This document shows positions 1 through 8,265 of a stretch of 64,000 bases of DNA, piece after piece. Position 1 is the stretch's first letter; every line of letters starts with the position of its first letter. Made by a program: the position numbers and the translations under genes. The notes under the pieces are model-generated. The model searched no databases. It saw only the letters and a list, made by a program, of their open reading frames with translations, and had not been told where the DNA came from. The stretch is from Pseudonocardia sp. TRM90224 (GTDB taxonomy: Bacteria; Actinomycetota; Actinomycetes; Mycobacteriales; Pseudonocardiaceae): NCBI RefSeq assembly GCF_021245725.1, contig NZ_JAJGSX010000019.1, forward strand, positions 1 to 64,000. The letters are read 5' to 3'.

Positions 1-1
1 G

Positions 2-154
2 TTCGTCGCGACGGCGAAGGAGCAGGGCGCGGCGCTCGACGTCATCGAGATCGCCGGCGCCGACCACGGGTTCGAGGACGGCAAGCACCCCGAGGAAGCC
101 AGGTCGGCGGTCCGAAAGGGGATGGCCTGGATGGCGTCCGCTATCAGCGGGTAG
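2..154 (+). CDS. alpha/beta hydrolase, C-terminal fragment (5' end outside window)
   Basis: Only the last 50 codons are present, read in the frame starting at base 2 and ending at TAG 152-154. The peptide contains GADHGFE, which looks like the catalytic-histidine region near the end of alpha/beta hydrolases of the dienelactone hydrolase / acetyl-esterase type (His in a D-H-G-F context), followed by a terminal amphipathic helix. The nucleophile elbow lies outside the window, so the substrate cannot be judged. It converges on the MFS transporter downstream with only 12 bases between the two stop codons, so the two genes are not one operon. Confidence 0.6.
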   Translation, partial: FVATAKEQGAALDVIEIAGADHGFEDGKHPEEARSAVRKGMAWMASAISG

Positions 155-166
155 GACGGGACCAGC

Positions 167-1498
167 TCACCGGACCTGCTTCACCGGGATGATCGTGAGC
201 GCCCCGACGAAGACGAGCACGGCGGCGGTCAGGTACAGGAGGGTGTAGTTGTGGCCGCCGCCGATCGAGAGCAGGCCTGCCCCGAGGAACGGTGCGAGCG
301 ACTGGGGCGCCGCGTTCGCGATGTTGAAGACGCCAAGGTCCTTCGCGGCGTTCTCCGGGTTGGGAAGCACCGCGAGGACGAGCGCCAGATCGACGCCCAT
401 GTAGATGCCGTACGCCGCCCCGAGGATCACCTCGATCATGTAGAAGCCACCCACGGTGTGGACCATCGGCAGCAGCCCGAGCCCGAGGGCGAACAGCGCC
501 GTCGAGGCGAACACCAGCACCTTGCGGCGGCCGAGTCGGTCGGAGACGTACCCGGCGACCTGGCCGACGACGACGAGGACGACGGTGTAGATCAGCACAC
601 CCGTCGCGACGGCTGCGGTCGCGTCGGTCTCGTTCAGTGCCAGCTCGTCGATCATCCAGAAGAGGCGGAACGTGGTGAACAGGAACGAGCCGAGGATGAG
701 CAGGCACCGCGAGACCCAGGCCCAGGCGAAGTCGGGGTACCGGCGCGGGCTGAGCCAGAACATCTGCCCGATCGCGCGCCAGCCACCGGACGGCGGACGG
801 GCCGGCAGCCGCTTGTCGGGCAGCACCAGCGCGTAGACGGTCATACCGACGACGCCGATCGCGGCCGGGATCATGAACATGCCGATCATGTCCTGGCTGA
901 GCACGCTGACGAGCTGCACTGCGAGCAGGATGCCGACGCTCTGCATGACGCCTGCGAGAGCGGTGACCGTGGCGGACTGCTTGGGCGGGACCTGGTCGGC
1001 GACGGTTGCGAGATAGGCCGCGAACGCACCGTTCGCGGCGAGCTGCGCACCGAACCAGGCAGCCACCAGCACCGGGACGCTCGGGGCGACGGCGATCGCG
1101 AACAAGCAGACGGCCAGGCCGATGCTGCCACCGATCAGCCAAGGGCGCCGGCGCCCCCAGCGCGATGTGGTGCGGTCGGACATCCACCCGAACAGCGGGT
1201 TCCCGATGAGTGCTGCGATCGCGCCGACACCCAGGATCAAGCCGGTCGCCGTCGGGGCTTCGGACGGACCGACGAGCGCGGTGACCTTGAGAGCCATGCT
1301 CACCATCACCGGACCGAGCAACGCGATGAACAGCGTGAGCTGGGCGATCGCGAATGCCGTGACGAATACCGGTCCGACCTTCCCCGTCGGCGGTTCGACG
1401 CCGGGGCGCCCGGCCGGAGAATCGACCGCCGACGGGATCAGCTGAGCCGCCGCTCCGGCGGTAGTCACAGACTCGGATGGTGACGGAGAACTGCTCAT
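167..1498 (-). CDS. MFS transporter, GPH/SLC45 sugar-cation symporter-like
   Basis: 443-residue membrane protein with about 12 predicted hydrophobic helices. After an Ala/Ser/Pro-rich cytosolic N-terminus of about 40 residues, the loop between helices 2 and 3 carries GWMSDRTTSRWGRRRPW (about residues 104-120). This is the extended GxxSDR...RxGRRRP signature typical of glycoside/sucrose symporters (GPH and SLC45 groups). A second copy of the MFS motif, GYVSDRLGRRK, lies near residue 320. The ATG at 1496-1498 is preceded by GGAGCAGG, so I keep this start. Upstream lie a good promoter and a perfect 12-bp LacI-type palindrome (1653-1664), suggesting sugar-inducible expression. No LacI gene adjoins it here. 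Substrate unknown; disaccharide or glycoside uptake is the best guess. Confidence 0.82.
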   Translation of the reverse strand: MSSSPSPSESVTTAGAAAQLIPSAVDSPAGRPGVEPPTGKVGPVFVTAFAIAQLTLFIALLGPVMVSMALKVTALVGPSEAPTATGLILGVGAIAALIGNPLFGWMSDRTTSRWGRRRPWLIGGSIGLAVCLFAIAVAPSVPVLVAAWFGAQLAANGAFAAYLATVADQVPPKQSATVTALAGVMQSVGILLAVQLVSVLSQDMIGMFMIPAAIGVVGMTVYALVLPDKRLPARPPSGGWRAIGQMFWLSPRRYPDFAWAWVSRCLLILGSFLFTTFRLFWMIDELALNETDATAAVATGVLIYTVVLVVVGQVAGYVSDRLGRRKVLVFASTALFALGLGLLPMVHTVGGFYMIEVILGAAYGIYMGVDLALVLAVLPNPENAAKDLGVFNIANAAPQSLAPFLGAGLLSIGGGHNYTLLYLTAAVLVFVGALTIIPVKQVR

Positions 1499-1623
1499 TG
1501 CCCTGCTCCAGTGTTCGACGACGGACCTGGCTGCGTTTCTGCCCGACTCTCGGTAATTGATTCGGAGCCAGAGGAACGGCAGATGGATGCCGAGGACCGG
1601 CAGTAACCATCTGCGCGGGCCGC

Positions 1624-1652
1624 ATTTAAGCCGGTAGTCAGCGTATTGTCAA
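1624..1652 (-). promoter_or_regulatory. sigma-70-type promoter of the MFS transporter gene
   Basis: On the minus strand a perfect -35 TTGACA (plus 1647-1652) is followed after 17 bases by TTAAAT (plus 1624-1629, 4 of 6 matches to TATAAT). Transcription would start near 1617, giving a leader of about 120 nt before the ATG at 1498. The -35 box directly abuts the operator palindrome at 1653-1664. Confidence 0.55.
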
Positions 1653-1664
1653 GAGAGCGCTCTC
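1653..1664. promoter_or_regulatory. LacI/GalR-type operator palindrome GAGAGCGCTCTC
   Basis: Perfect 12-bp palindrome with the central CG typical of LacI-family operators; it resembles the AGCGCT core of CebR-type sites in actinobacteria. It touches the -35 hexamer of the MFS promoter, so a bound repressor would occlude RNA polymerase. The 3' end of the LysR remnant also reads into it. Confidence 0.55.
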
Positions 1665-2309
1665 ACCAAAAATGAAGGCAATAGGTATATGTCTTTCCGT
1701 CATGCGGCATGACGAAACTGATCAGGCGGATTGCGGGCAGGCGCTCGGCGAGACAGTCGACGTAGGTGTTGATGAGTGGCGAGCGGTCGCCCCTCCGCCG
1801 AGCGATGACAAGCCGGCCGACCGGCGCTCCGGCGAGCGGGTCGTCGTCGGGCAGCCGGACGGAGCGGGCGGCGGTCAGGTCAGCACGGGTGATCATCGCG
1901 CGGCAGGCCAGCAGATCGGCGGCACTGACGGCGAGGAAGCACTGTTCCTCGCGCAGTACCCGTCCCGACATCGCGGCGTCGCCGGGGCCGAGCACTCCGA
2001 CGCGCCGGCTGGACCACCCGGCGGCGGCCCTGATCCGCTCCCCTGCCCTGGTCGAGCTTGTGATCAGCTCGCGGGCATCGGCGAGGAAGACGACGCCGGC
2101 GGGGTCGTCCGCACGCCCTGCGGCGTGCGGTCGAAGAGCGTGCAGCCCAGGTCGGCCTCCAGCTCGCGGATGCACCTGCTCAGCGGCGGCTGGGACATGT
2201 GCAGCCGACGGGCGGCGCGGGCGACGTTGCCTTCCTCCGCAACCGCGAAGAAGTAGCGCAGCCGCCGCAGGTCAACGCTGCGACGATACCGTGGAACTAG
2301 GGCATCCAC
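1663..2309 (-). pseudogene. LysR-family transcriptional regulator, frameshifted and internally deleted
   Basis: The first part (GTG about 2309 down to about 2100) encodes a clear LysR winged helix, with LRRLRYFFAVAEEGNVARAA, then MSQPPLSRCIRELE and LFDRTPQGVRTTP. The expected continuation, AGVVFLADAREL, is found one frame over. A single base appears to be missing near 2098-2101, where ACC-CC-GCC-GGC should read ACC-CCN-GCC-GGC. The second frame runs to TGA at 1663-1665 and holds only scraps of the effector domain (FLAVSAAD, VRLPDDDPLAG). Its rejoined length of about 215 residues compares with about 300 for the family, so part of the co-inducer domain is also lost. Functional regulation is unlikely unless the frameshift is a sequencing error. 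Confidence 0.72.
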
Positions 2310-2350
2310 GAAAACGGTCTCGGACGGCTGCCGCTGGAAAGCGCTGCGAT

Positions 2351-2653
2351 ATGTGCATGTGCTACCAACAACGGTCCGACCTGAACCGGGTGCCGGCAAT
2401 GGGCGAGTACACGCGCCCCGAGTTCGGCGCATTCGTGGTGCTGCACGACGCCGCATTCCGTGACGGCGACGCAGTCCGAAGAAATATCGTGAACTGGCCT
2501 CGCTCGCGGTCGATGCACAAGGGCTGCAGCTACCGCGTCGACACGCACACCACGGCCGCGTTGGGCGCCGGAGCCGTCGTGGCCGAGATCGCGGGGATCA
2601 CGTTCGTCGGTGCGGGCGCCGCAGGTGCGCACGGGCTGCTCGCGCTGAGGTGA
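2351..2653 (+). CDS. hypothetical protein, weak prediction
   Basis: A 100-residue open frame beginning MCMCYQQRSDLNRVP and ending in an Ala/Gly-rich segment (AGITFVGAGAAGAHG). I recognise no family. The frame lies just upstream of, and divergent from, the LysR remnant. Its base composition is less GC-rich than its neighbours, and no convincing ribosome-binding site precedes the ATG at 2351. It may be a decayed gene or spurious. The 265 bases between its stop and the next gene (2654-2918) show nothing I can name. Confidence 0.25.
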   Translation: MCMCYQQRSDLNRVPAMGEYTRPEFGAFVVLHDAAFRDGDAVRRNIVNWPRSRSMHKGCSYRVDTHTTAALGAGAVVAEIAGITFVGAGAAGAHGLLALR

Positions 2654-2918
2654 GCGAAGGCGCCTGACCGGTCTGGACGGCCGGAATCAGCGAGTCGGCG
2701 TCAGCGGGCCGGCACCGGGATCGGCGTCGTGTGGGCCCCGGGCTCGTCGTGGCGGGTCTCCCCCGGCTCCGCACGATCTCGCCCGGCGCGGGCCGGCCAA
2801 GGCCGGCATCAGCCGCCCGAACCGGATAGCGCACTCGTGGTGGGCAGGCTCTACGGTGCGGAAAGCGTCGCGGCGAGGGTGTGGTGGCGGGTGAGATACG
2901 TGCGCTCCAGGACGGGAG

Positions 2919-4079
2919 TCATCCGACGCACAAGGCGTTGTCGACCAGCCGGTCGACAGCCTGCTGTTGCCGTTCGGCGCTCTCGAGCGAGTCGGCGAGC
3001 GCACTGGACATCGAGACGATGACGCTGCGGCGACCGTCGGGTGTGACACCGCCCTCGGTCATGAAGCCAGTCACCCCGCCGCTGTGGCCCCAGTAGACGC
3101 CGCCGCACGACAGCGGCCGCATCCGCAGGCCCAACCCGTAGCGACCGCCCGGCCAGAACCGCTCGACCTCCTCGCTCACCGGAACGGTCAGCTGGGCCTG
3201 CGCCAGCTGCGCCGGATCGACCAGGGTGCCGTCGAGGAGGGAGCGGTAGAACCGGTTGAGGTCAGCGGTGGTGGAGACCATGCCGTGCGCGGCGTTCGCC
3301 TCGACCAGCTCGGTGACGTCAAGCAGCGGGCTCTCCGGCGCGAACCGCTGGTAGCCGCGCGCGTGCGGCTCGGGGAGGCCCGGAGCGTCGCCCGGCCAGA
3401 CCGTGTGCTCCAGCTCGAGCGGCTGCAGGATCCGCGCGTCGGCCTCCTCGAACCACGGCCGGTCGGTGACCTTCTCGACGATCATGCCGAGCAACAGGTA
3501 GCCCGTGTTGCTGTACGCCCACGCCGTGCCCGGCGCGAAGTCCGGCGGGTGGCTCATCGCCCGAGCGACCAGCTCCGCGGGCGGGTAGGGGCGGAAGCGG
3601 CGCTCGAGGTAGAGCTGCGCGGTGTCGAGACCGGGGTCGTCGTCGTGGATGCCGCCGGTGTGCTGCAGGAGGTGCCGGACGGTGATCGTGTTCCCGTCGT
3701 TGCCGTTGCCGGCGACCACTCCCGGCAGGAGCCGTTCCACGGTGTCGTCCAGGGAGAGTGCGCCCTCACCGGCGAGCTGCAGCACCACCGCGGCGACGAA
3801 GGGCTTCGTGTCGCTGCCGATCCGGAAGTAGCCGTTGCCGTCGACCGGCGCGCCGGTTGTGGTGTCGCCGACGCCGCTCGTCGCAACGATGTTGGTGCCG
3901 TCCTCGGTGATCAGGCGAGCCTGGACGCCGGTGACCCCGACGTCGCGGACGGCGTCGGCGTCCCGCTGGAGCCCGGCCTGGTCAGGCCCCTCGCGGCTGT
4001 CCACGACCATGCCGCACGCTGCGAGCGCGACACCGAGCGCGACCACCGTCGCGGCCGCCGCCCACCGGAAGATCTTCAT
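2919..4079 (-). CDS. serine hydrolase, beta-lactamase/DD-peptidase (S12) family lipoprotein
   Basis: 386 residues. It has an N-terminal signal peptide with a lipobox ending at Cys22 (LAAC), so the mature protein is probably membrane-tethered outside the cell. The three penicillin-recognising motifs are visible: SxxK as SDTK at 89-92, YSN at 189-191 and a HSG triad at 332-334 in place of KTG. HxG in the third position is common in class C-like esterases, D-aminopeptidases and R61-type DD-carboxypeptidases. I therefore call a serine hydrolase acting on peptidoglycan or small esters rather than a resistance enzyme. The ATG at 4077-4079 is an obvious start because the signal peptide follows at once. 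It lies 93 bases downstream of the cell-wall protein at 4173-5276 on the same strand and might be co-transcribed. Confidence 0.85.
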   Translation of the reverse strand: MKIFRWAAAATVVALGVALAACGMVVDSREGPDQAGLQRDADAVRDVGVTGVQARLITEDGTNIVATSGVGDTTTGAPVDGNGYFRIGSDTKPFVAAVVLQLAGEGALSLDDTVERLLPGVVAGNGNDGNTITVRHLLQHTGGIHDDDPGLDTAQLYLERRFRPYPPAELVARAMSHPPDFAPGTAWAYSNTGYLLLGMIVEKVTDRPWFEEADARILQPLELEHTVWPGDAPGLPEPHARGYQRFAPESPLLDVTELVEANAAHGMVSTTADLNRFYRSLLDGTLVDPAQLAQAQLTVPVSEEVERFWPGGRYGLGLRMRPLSCGGVYWGHSGGVTGFMTEGGVTPDGRRSVIVSMSSALADSLESAERQQQAVDRLVDNALCVG

Positions 4080-4172
4080 GGACGCCAGGATCGTCGGGCG
4101 GGGCGACGCGAACGAGACGGTGCGCCCCCGGACCGATCATGGGGCCAGCTGCAGCATCCAGGGGTTCGGCGA

Positions 4173-5276
4173 TCATTGGGTGAAGCTGACGTGGAGGTGG
4201 TCGAAGTGGCCGCCGGTGGCCTCGTGGGGGTCGTAGATGCCGCCACCGCCGTAGGGCCGCCCCCAACCGGACGGGGTGTCGTGGCCGCCCGCGGTCCAGA
4301 TGCGGCCTTGCCAGATCACGTAGGAGACGCGCAGCGCGTCGGCGTTCGCCCGGAACCATTCGGCGATCTGCCAGCCGGCCTCCAGGTCGTCGCCGGCGGC
4401 GAACCGGCCGGCCGTGCCGGGGAAGAAGTCGCAGGCACGACCACGCGGGTGGTCGCTGCTCGGGTTCCACGCGTGCTGGTCCCAGCAGCTCGTCGCCTGC
4501 AGGAGGGCGCCTGCGCGGTAGCCGCCGAAGACGCGGCTCACCTCGTCCAAGGCGTGCCGGGTCGCACCGGTCAGGCATCCGGCGGTGGTGGGGTCGTCGA
4601 GGGCGCACCCGGTGGGCGGCCCGCCGTACGGGACGGCTGCCGGCCCGCCGGTGCCACCGCGGGGCATGCAGACGTCCGTGGTTGCCAAAGAGACGTCGTC
4701 GCCGACCTCCGCGAGCAGTTTCGCGGCGGCCTGCTCCCATTTGCTGTACGCGGTGGGAAATGCCGAGCGCTGCACCGTCTGAGCGGCCTTCCACAATGGC
4801 ATCTCGACCCAGCCGGGAACGGCCAGCAGGCGGCTGTAGAACTGCGTCGCGGCATAGCTCGGGTCCATCACCTGCGCCGGCGACCCCCACCCCTGTGAAG
4901 GGCGCTGCTGGAAGAGCCCCAGCGAGTCACGATCTCCGTAGGCGATGTTCCGGAGCCCTGATTCCTGCATCGCGGTGGCCAGCGCGACCCACTGGCCGCG
5001 CTCCGGTACCTGCATCCGCAGGCCGACGCCGACGATCACGGACGCGTTGATGCGCTGCTCGTCGGTCGCCCCGGCAGCACCGCCGGTCGCGAGCAACGAA
5101 TCGTCACCCACGACGCCGCAGCGATCGCCGCCGAACAGCCCGGCGCCTCCCATGAACCACGACACGGTCTGCGCGGTCACCAACCCGACCAACCCGACCA
5201 ACGCGAGCACGAGCGCGCAGACCAGGATGCGCACCCCGGCCCGCCGAAGCGCGGTGAAGGCGAGGTCCGATTTCAT
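4173..5276 (-). CDS. membrane-anchored cell-wall protein: lytic transglycosylase-like plus LAS-like domain
   Basis: 367 residues. One N-terminal membrane helix (about 15-36) would place the rest outside the cell. The first exported domain (about 70-180) has ATAMQESGLRN with Glu105 in the position of the SLT catalytic acid, followed by the DSLGLFQQRPSQGWG block seen in lysozyme-like folds. The C-terminal domain (about 240-367) has SDHPRGRACD (His276, Asp283) and ends FDHLHVSF. This matches the SxHxxGxAxD ... HxH zinc-ligand pattern of LAS-type metallopeptidases. The same C-terminal domain recurs in the proteins at 47456 and 50586. A glycan- and peptide-cleaving envelope enzyme is my inference; activity is not shown by sequence alone. 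Confidence 0.75.
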   Translation of the reverse strand: MKSDLAFTALRRAGVRILVCALVLALVGLVGLVTAQTVSWFMGGAGLFGGDRCGVVGDDSLLATGGAAGATDEQRINASVIVGVGLRMQVPERGQWVALATAMQESGLRNIAYGDRDSLGLFQQRPSQGWGSPAQVMDPSYAATQFYSRLLAVPGWVEMPLWKAAQTVQRSAFPTAYSKWEQAAAKLLAEVGDDVSLATTDVCMPRGGTGGPAAVPYGGPPTGCALDDPTTAGCLTGATRHALDEVSRVFGGYRAGALLQATSCWDQHAWNPSSDHPRGRACDFFPGTAGRFAAGDDLEAGWQIAEWFRANADALRVSYVIWQGRIWTAGGHDTPSGWGRPYGGGGIYDPHEATGGHFDHLHVSFTQ

Positions 5277-5601
5277 GATCCGGTCCCGGGATCGGCTACC
5301 AAACCATTCTCACCGGCCCAGCCCGATTCTTCGACGCTCCGTTCGGACGATCCAGGTGCAGCTCCCCCGACACACCCGAGCCCGCCGAGGGAGCCGCAAC
5401 CGGTTCGGCCGATGCGCACATCCAGGAGCCACGACCACCAGCGACGTCACCGAAAAGCCGCCACCCCACACTCGGGCCCGCCTTCGCCGATCGTCTCCGT
5501 GGGCCGCCCCCCGGCTCCGTCCTACCGAACACGTCCAGGATGGGTCGGCGCGGTTACACGACAACTTCACGAGGCTTACACCAAGGGCAGGGTGCCCCGG
5601 T
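5277..5601. other. 325-base intergenic region without recognisable gene
   Basis: It lies between the start of the cell-wall protein (minus) and the stop of the GNAT gene (minus). I find no frame with credible protein character, no strong hairpin and no repeat shared with the other intergenic elements. It presumably holds the promoter of the 4173-5276 gene near its left edge. Confidence 0.5.
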
Positions 5602-6093
5602 TCAGGAGTCCATCAGCGCCTTCCGCATCGTCATGGACGTCGGGTAGCTGAATCCCTCGTGCGCCGACCGGGAAACCTCCCGGTACCCCAGTGCGGAGAA
5701 GAAGCGCTGGTTCGAAACGAGCTGCAAGCGGACTTCCAACCGCACGCCTGCGCGTCCGCTCCGCCGTGCGAGATCCTCGACGGCCGCGACGAGCAGTCGC
5801 CCAACTCCTTGCCCGCGAGCAGAAGTCCGGACGGCCAGCCGGCCGAAGTACAGGTCGCAGTCCACCGGCTTCACCATGACGCAGCCGAGCACCTCACGCG
5901 CCCGCTCGGCCAGCAGCGCATCGGATCGGCCCCGCAGCTCCGTCGAGATCGATTCCGGGGTCTCGCGCAGTGCCGCCGACTCCGGGACGAGGTTGGCTCG
6001 GTACTCGGCGAAGGCACCACGGATCGTCTGCGCGATGACAACGCTGTCCGCATGATCAGCGGGTCGTACGACGACCGGCGGGCTTGCTCGCAT
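5602..6093 (-). CDS. GNAT family N-acetyltransferase
   Basis: 163 residues with the standard GNAT order. An N-terminal strand (VVRPADHADSVVIAQTI) is followed by the acetyl-CoA pyrophosphate loop RTSARGQGVGRLLV (about 89-102, matching Q/RxxGxG/A) and then the late motif NQRFFSALGYREV. Such enzymes acetylate amines of small molecules or proteins; nothing here fixes the substrate. It is divergent from the ABC exporter at 6265, with about 170 bases between the two starts. Confidence 0.85.
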   Translation of the reverse strand: MRASPPVVVRPADHADSVVIAQTIRGAFAEYRANLVPESAALRETPESISTELRGRSDALLAERAREVLGCVMVKPVDCDLYFGRLAVRTSARGQGVGRLLVAAVEDLARRSGRAGVRLEVRLQLVSNQRFFSALGYREVSRSAHEGFSYPTSMTMRKALMDS

Positions 6094-6264
6094 GGACGCG
6101 CATGCTCACACAGGCCGGCGCACCGCCGATCACGGCCAGGGGTTGCCGCTTGGCAAGCAGATGACCGACAGTCCGTGGTCGCTTCGCTGCGCCGTCCGGC
6201 TGATTCCGCCACGGACCGCCGGAACGGCCCGCGAACTGTCGGTGGGCCGAGGCACCGTCGAGGC

Positions 6265-8262
6265 ATGCGGACCCGCCACACCGCCTCACCCACCCGCCCT
6301 GCATTACCGAGGCACCCGAGGCAACAGAGCAAGTCGAACGAGCCGCCGACCGGGCTGATCGGCGTCGACGACATCGTCACGCCCTACTGGGCCCAGGTCG
6401 ACGAGCGAGTCGCCACCGCCACCACCCGCCGCATGCTCGCGACGATCCCCCGCGTGCTCGCCACGACGACCCGCAGGGCATGGCAGGCCGCGCCCGTCCT
6501 CACTGCCACGACGATCCTGCTCGAGCTGCTGTCCGGGGCGGTCACCGCGTTCGGGCTGCTCTCCACCGCGCAGGTCTTCACCACGCTGCTCACCACCGGG
6601 CCCACCCCCGACCGGCTCGTCGCGGCGCTGCCGGCGCTCGCGCTGGTCACCGCCTCCTACGCCGCGGCGGGCCTGCTCGACACGGCGACCGGGCTCGTGC
6701 AGGCCACGCTGACGCCCCGGGTCGAGCGCGACGCGCAGACGGACCTCTACACGGCGCTGATCGGGGTCGACCTCGTCGCCCACGACGACGCCGATTTCAC
6801 CGAGCTCGTCCAGCGCGCCGCCGGGACGGGCCTCTCCCAGCTGCGCTCGGTCACGACCACGTCGGCCGACCTGCTCGCGTCCCTGGTCTCCGTGGCCGCC
6901 GCGATGACCACCGCGGGGTTGCTGCACCCCGCGCTTGCTCCCGTCGTGCTGTTCTCCGTCGTTCCGCAGGGCTGGGCCAGCATCCGCGTCGCGAAGATCC
7001 AGTACTCGTCGTTCCTCAAGATGACCTCCCGCGTGCGTCGTCTCGGCGTCACCGCGGGCCTGATCACCAGCCGTTCCGACGCGGCGGAGGTACGCGCCTT
7101 CACGACGCAGGACGTCCTGCTCGGCGAGCACCGCCGCATCACCGACCAGCTCACCGCCGAGGCGATCACCGTCCAGCGTCGCGCCGCCGCTGTGCGCCTC
7201 ACCGGCCGTTCCCTCGCCGGGTTCGGCACCGGCGGTGCCTACCTCGTGCTCGGGCTTCTCATCTACGCCGGCACCCTGCCGCTCGCGCTCGCCGGCGCCG
7301 CGGCACTCGCGTTGCGCACCGCCACCTCCGCGGTCTCCACCAGCGTCTACTCCGCGAACCGGCTGTACGAATCCAGCTTCTACCTCGAGCTCTTCGAGCG
7401 CTGCCTGCTCGACGCCACCACCCGCACCCGCCCCGCCGACGCTGCGCTCCCGGCCGGCGCGCCGCGGGTCATCGAGCTGCGCGACGTCGGGTTCACCTAC
7501 CCCGATCAGCCCGAACCAGCCATAGCCGGGCTCACGCTCACCCTGCGCGCCGGGCAGACGGTCGCGCTGGTCGGGGAGAACGGATCGGGCAAGTCCACCC
7601 TCGCCAAGCTGATCACCGGGCTCTACCTGCCCGACACCGGCACGATCAGGTGGGACGGCACCGACATCGCCGCGGTCGAGGCCCGCGCCCTTCACGACCG
7701 CGTCGCCGTCGTCATGCAGAACCCCACGGAATGGCCCATGACCGCCGCCGACAACATCCGCATCGGCAACATCCACCTCGACGACCCCGAGCGGCGCCGC
7801 CTGCTCGACGTCGCGGCGCGCTCCGGTGCCGACATCGTCGCCGAGGAGCTCCCGAACGGCTGGGACACCATGCTGTCGCGGCACTTCCAGACCGGCCGCG
7901 ACCTCTCCGGTGGGCAGTGGCAACGCATCAGCGTCGCCCGCGGCCTCTACCGCAACGCGCCGCTCGTCGTCGCCGACGAACCGACGGCCGCCATGGACGC
8001 GCGGGCCGAACACCGGGTGTTCACCCAGCTGCACGAGCTCGCCAACCACGACGACGGTGGCGAGGGCACCGGCGAGCGGATCACCGTGTTGATCACCCAC
8101 CGGCTCGCCAACGTCCGCCACGCCGACCTCATCGCGGTGCTGCACCACGGCCAGCTCACCGAGAGCGGCACCCACGACGAGCTGCTGGCCGCCGGCGGCG
8201 GTTACGCCGAGATGTTCACCCTGCAGGCCGCCGCGTACCACGACCCGGCTCCGCTCGCATGA
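6265..8262 (+). CDS. ABC exporter half-transporter (TMD-NBD fusion)
   Basis: 665 residues from the ATG at 6265. The open frame extends much farther upstream, but that part overlaps the GNAT gene and has no transporter character. The transmembrane domain spans about residues 60-370. The nucleotide-binding domain has Walker A GENGSGKST (about 437-445), signature LSGGQWQR (about 547) and Walker B LVVADEPTAA (about 567) with the catalytic Glu intact, plus the switch His in LITHR. One half only, so it presumably homodimerises. The PYW-containing N-terminus and this TMD type are common in actinobacterial exporters near peptide or natural-product genes, but none is visible beside it. Its stop lies 3 bases from the convergent MocR gene. 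Confidence 0.85.
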   Translation: MRTRHTASPTRPALPRHPRQQSKSNEPPTGLIGVDDIVTPYWAQVDERVATATTRRMLATIPRVLATTTRRAWQAAPVLTATTILLELLSGAVTAFGLLSTAQVFTTLLTTGPTPDRLVAALPALALVTASYAAAGLLDTATGLVQATLTPRVERDAQTDLYTALIGVDLVAHDDADFTELVQRAAGTGLSQLRSVTTTSADLLASLVSVAAAMTTAGLLHPALAPVVLFSVVPQGWASIRVAKIQYSSFLKMTSRVRRLGVTAGLITSRSDAAEVRAFTTQDVLLGEHRRITDQLTAEAITVQRRAAAVRLTGRSLAGFGTGGAYLVLGLLIYAGTLPLALAGAAALALRTATSAVSTSVYSANRLYESSFYLELFERCLLDATTRTRPADAALPAGAPRVIELRDVGFTYPDQPEPAIAGLTLTLRAGQTVALVGENGSGKSTLAKLITGLYLPDTGTIRWDGTDIAAVEARALHDRVAVVMQNPTEWPMTAADNIRIGNIHLDDPERRRLLDVAARSGADIVAEELPNGWDTMLSRHFQTGRDLSGGQWQRISVARGLYRNAPLVVADEPTAAMDARAEHRVFTQLHELANHDDGGEGTGERITVLITHRLANVRHADLIAVLHHGQLTESGTHDELLAAGGGYAEMFTLQAAAYHDPAPLA

Positions 8263-8265
8263 ATG

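Noticed and set aside
2967..4898. Long plus-strand open frame opposite the serine hydrolase and cell-wall genes
   Set aside because: Arg/Asp/Gly/Val-rich translation without domains, antisense to two genes with clear motifs; typical of GC-rich shadow frames. The same holds for 6304-8241 (minus), 20593-22224 (minus) and 58346-60226 (plus).
4945..6264. N-terminal extension of the ABC exporter frame
   Set aside because: The open frame is about 440 codons longer upstream but is low-complexity and overlaps the GNAT gene; the transporter begins at about 6265.
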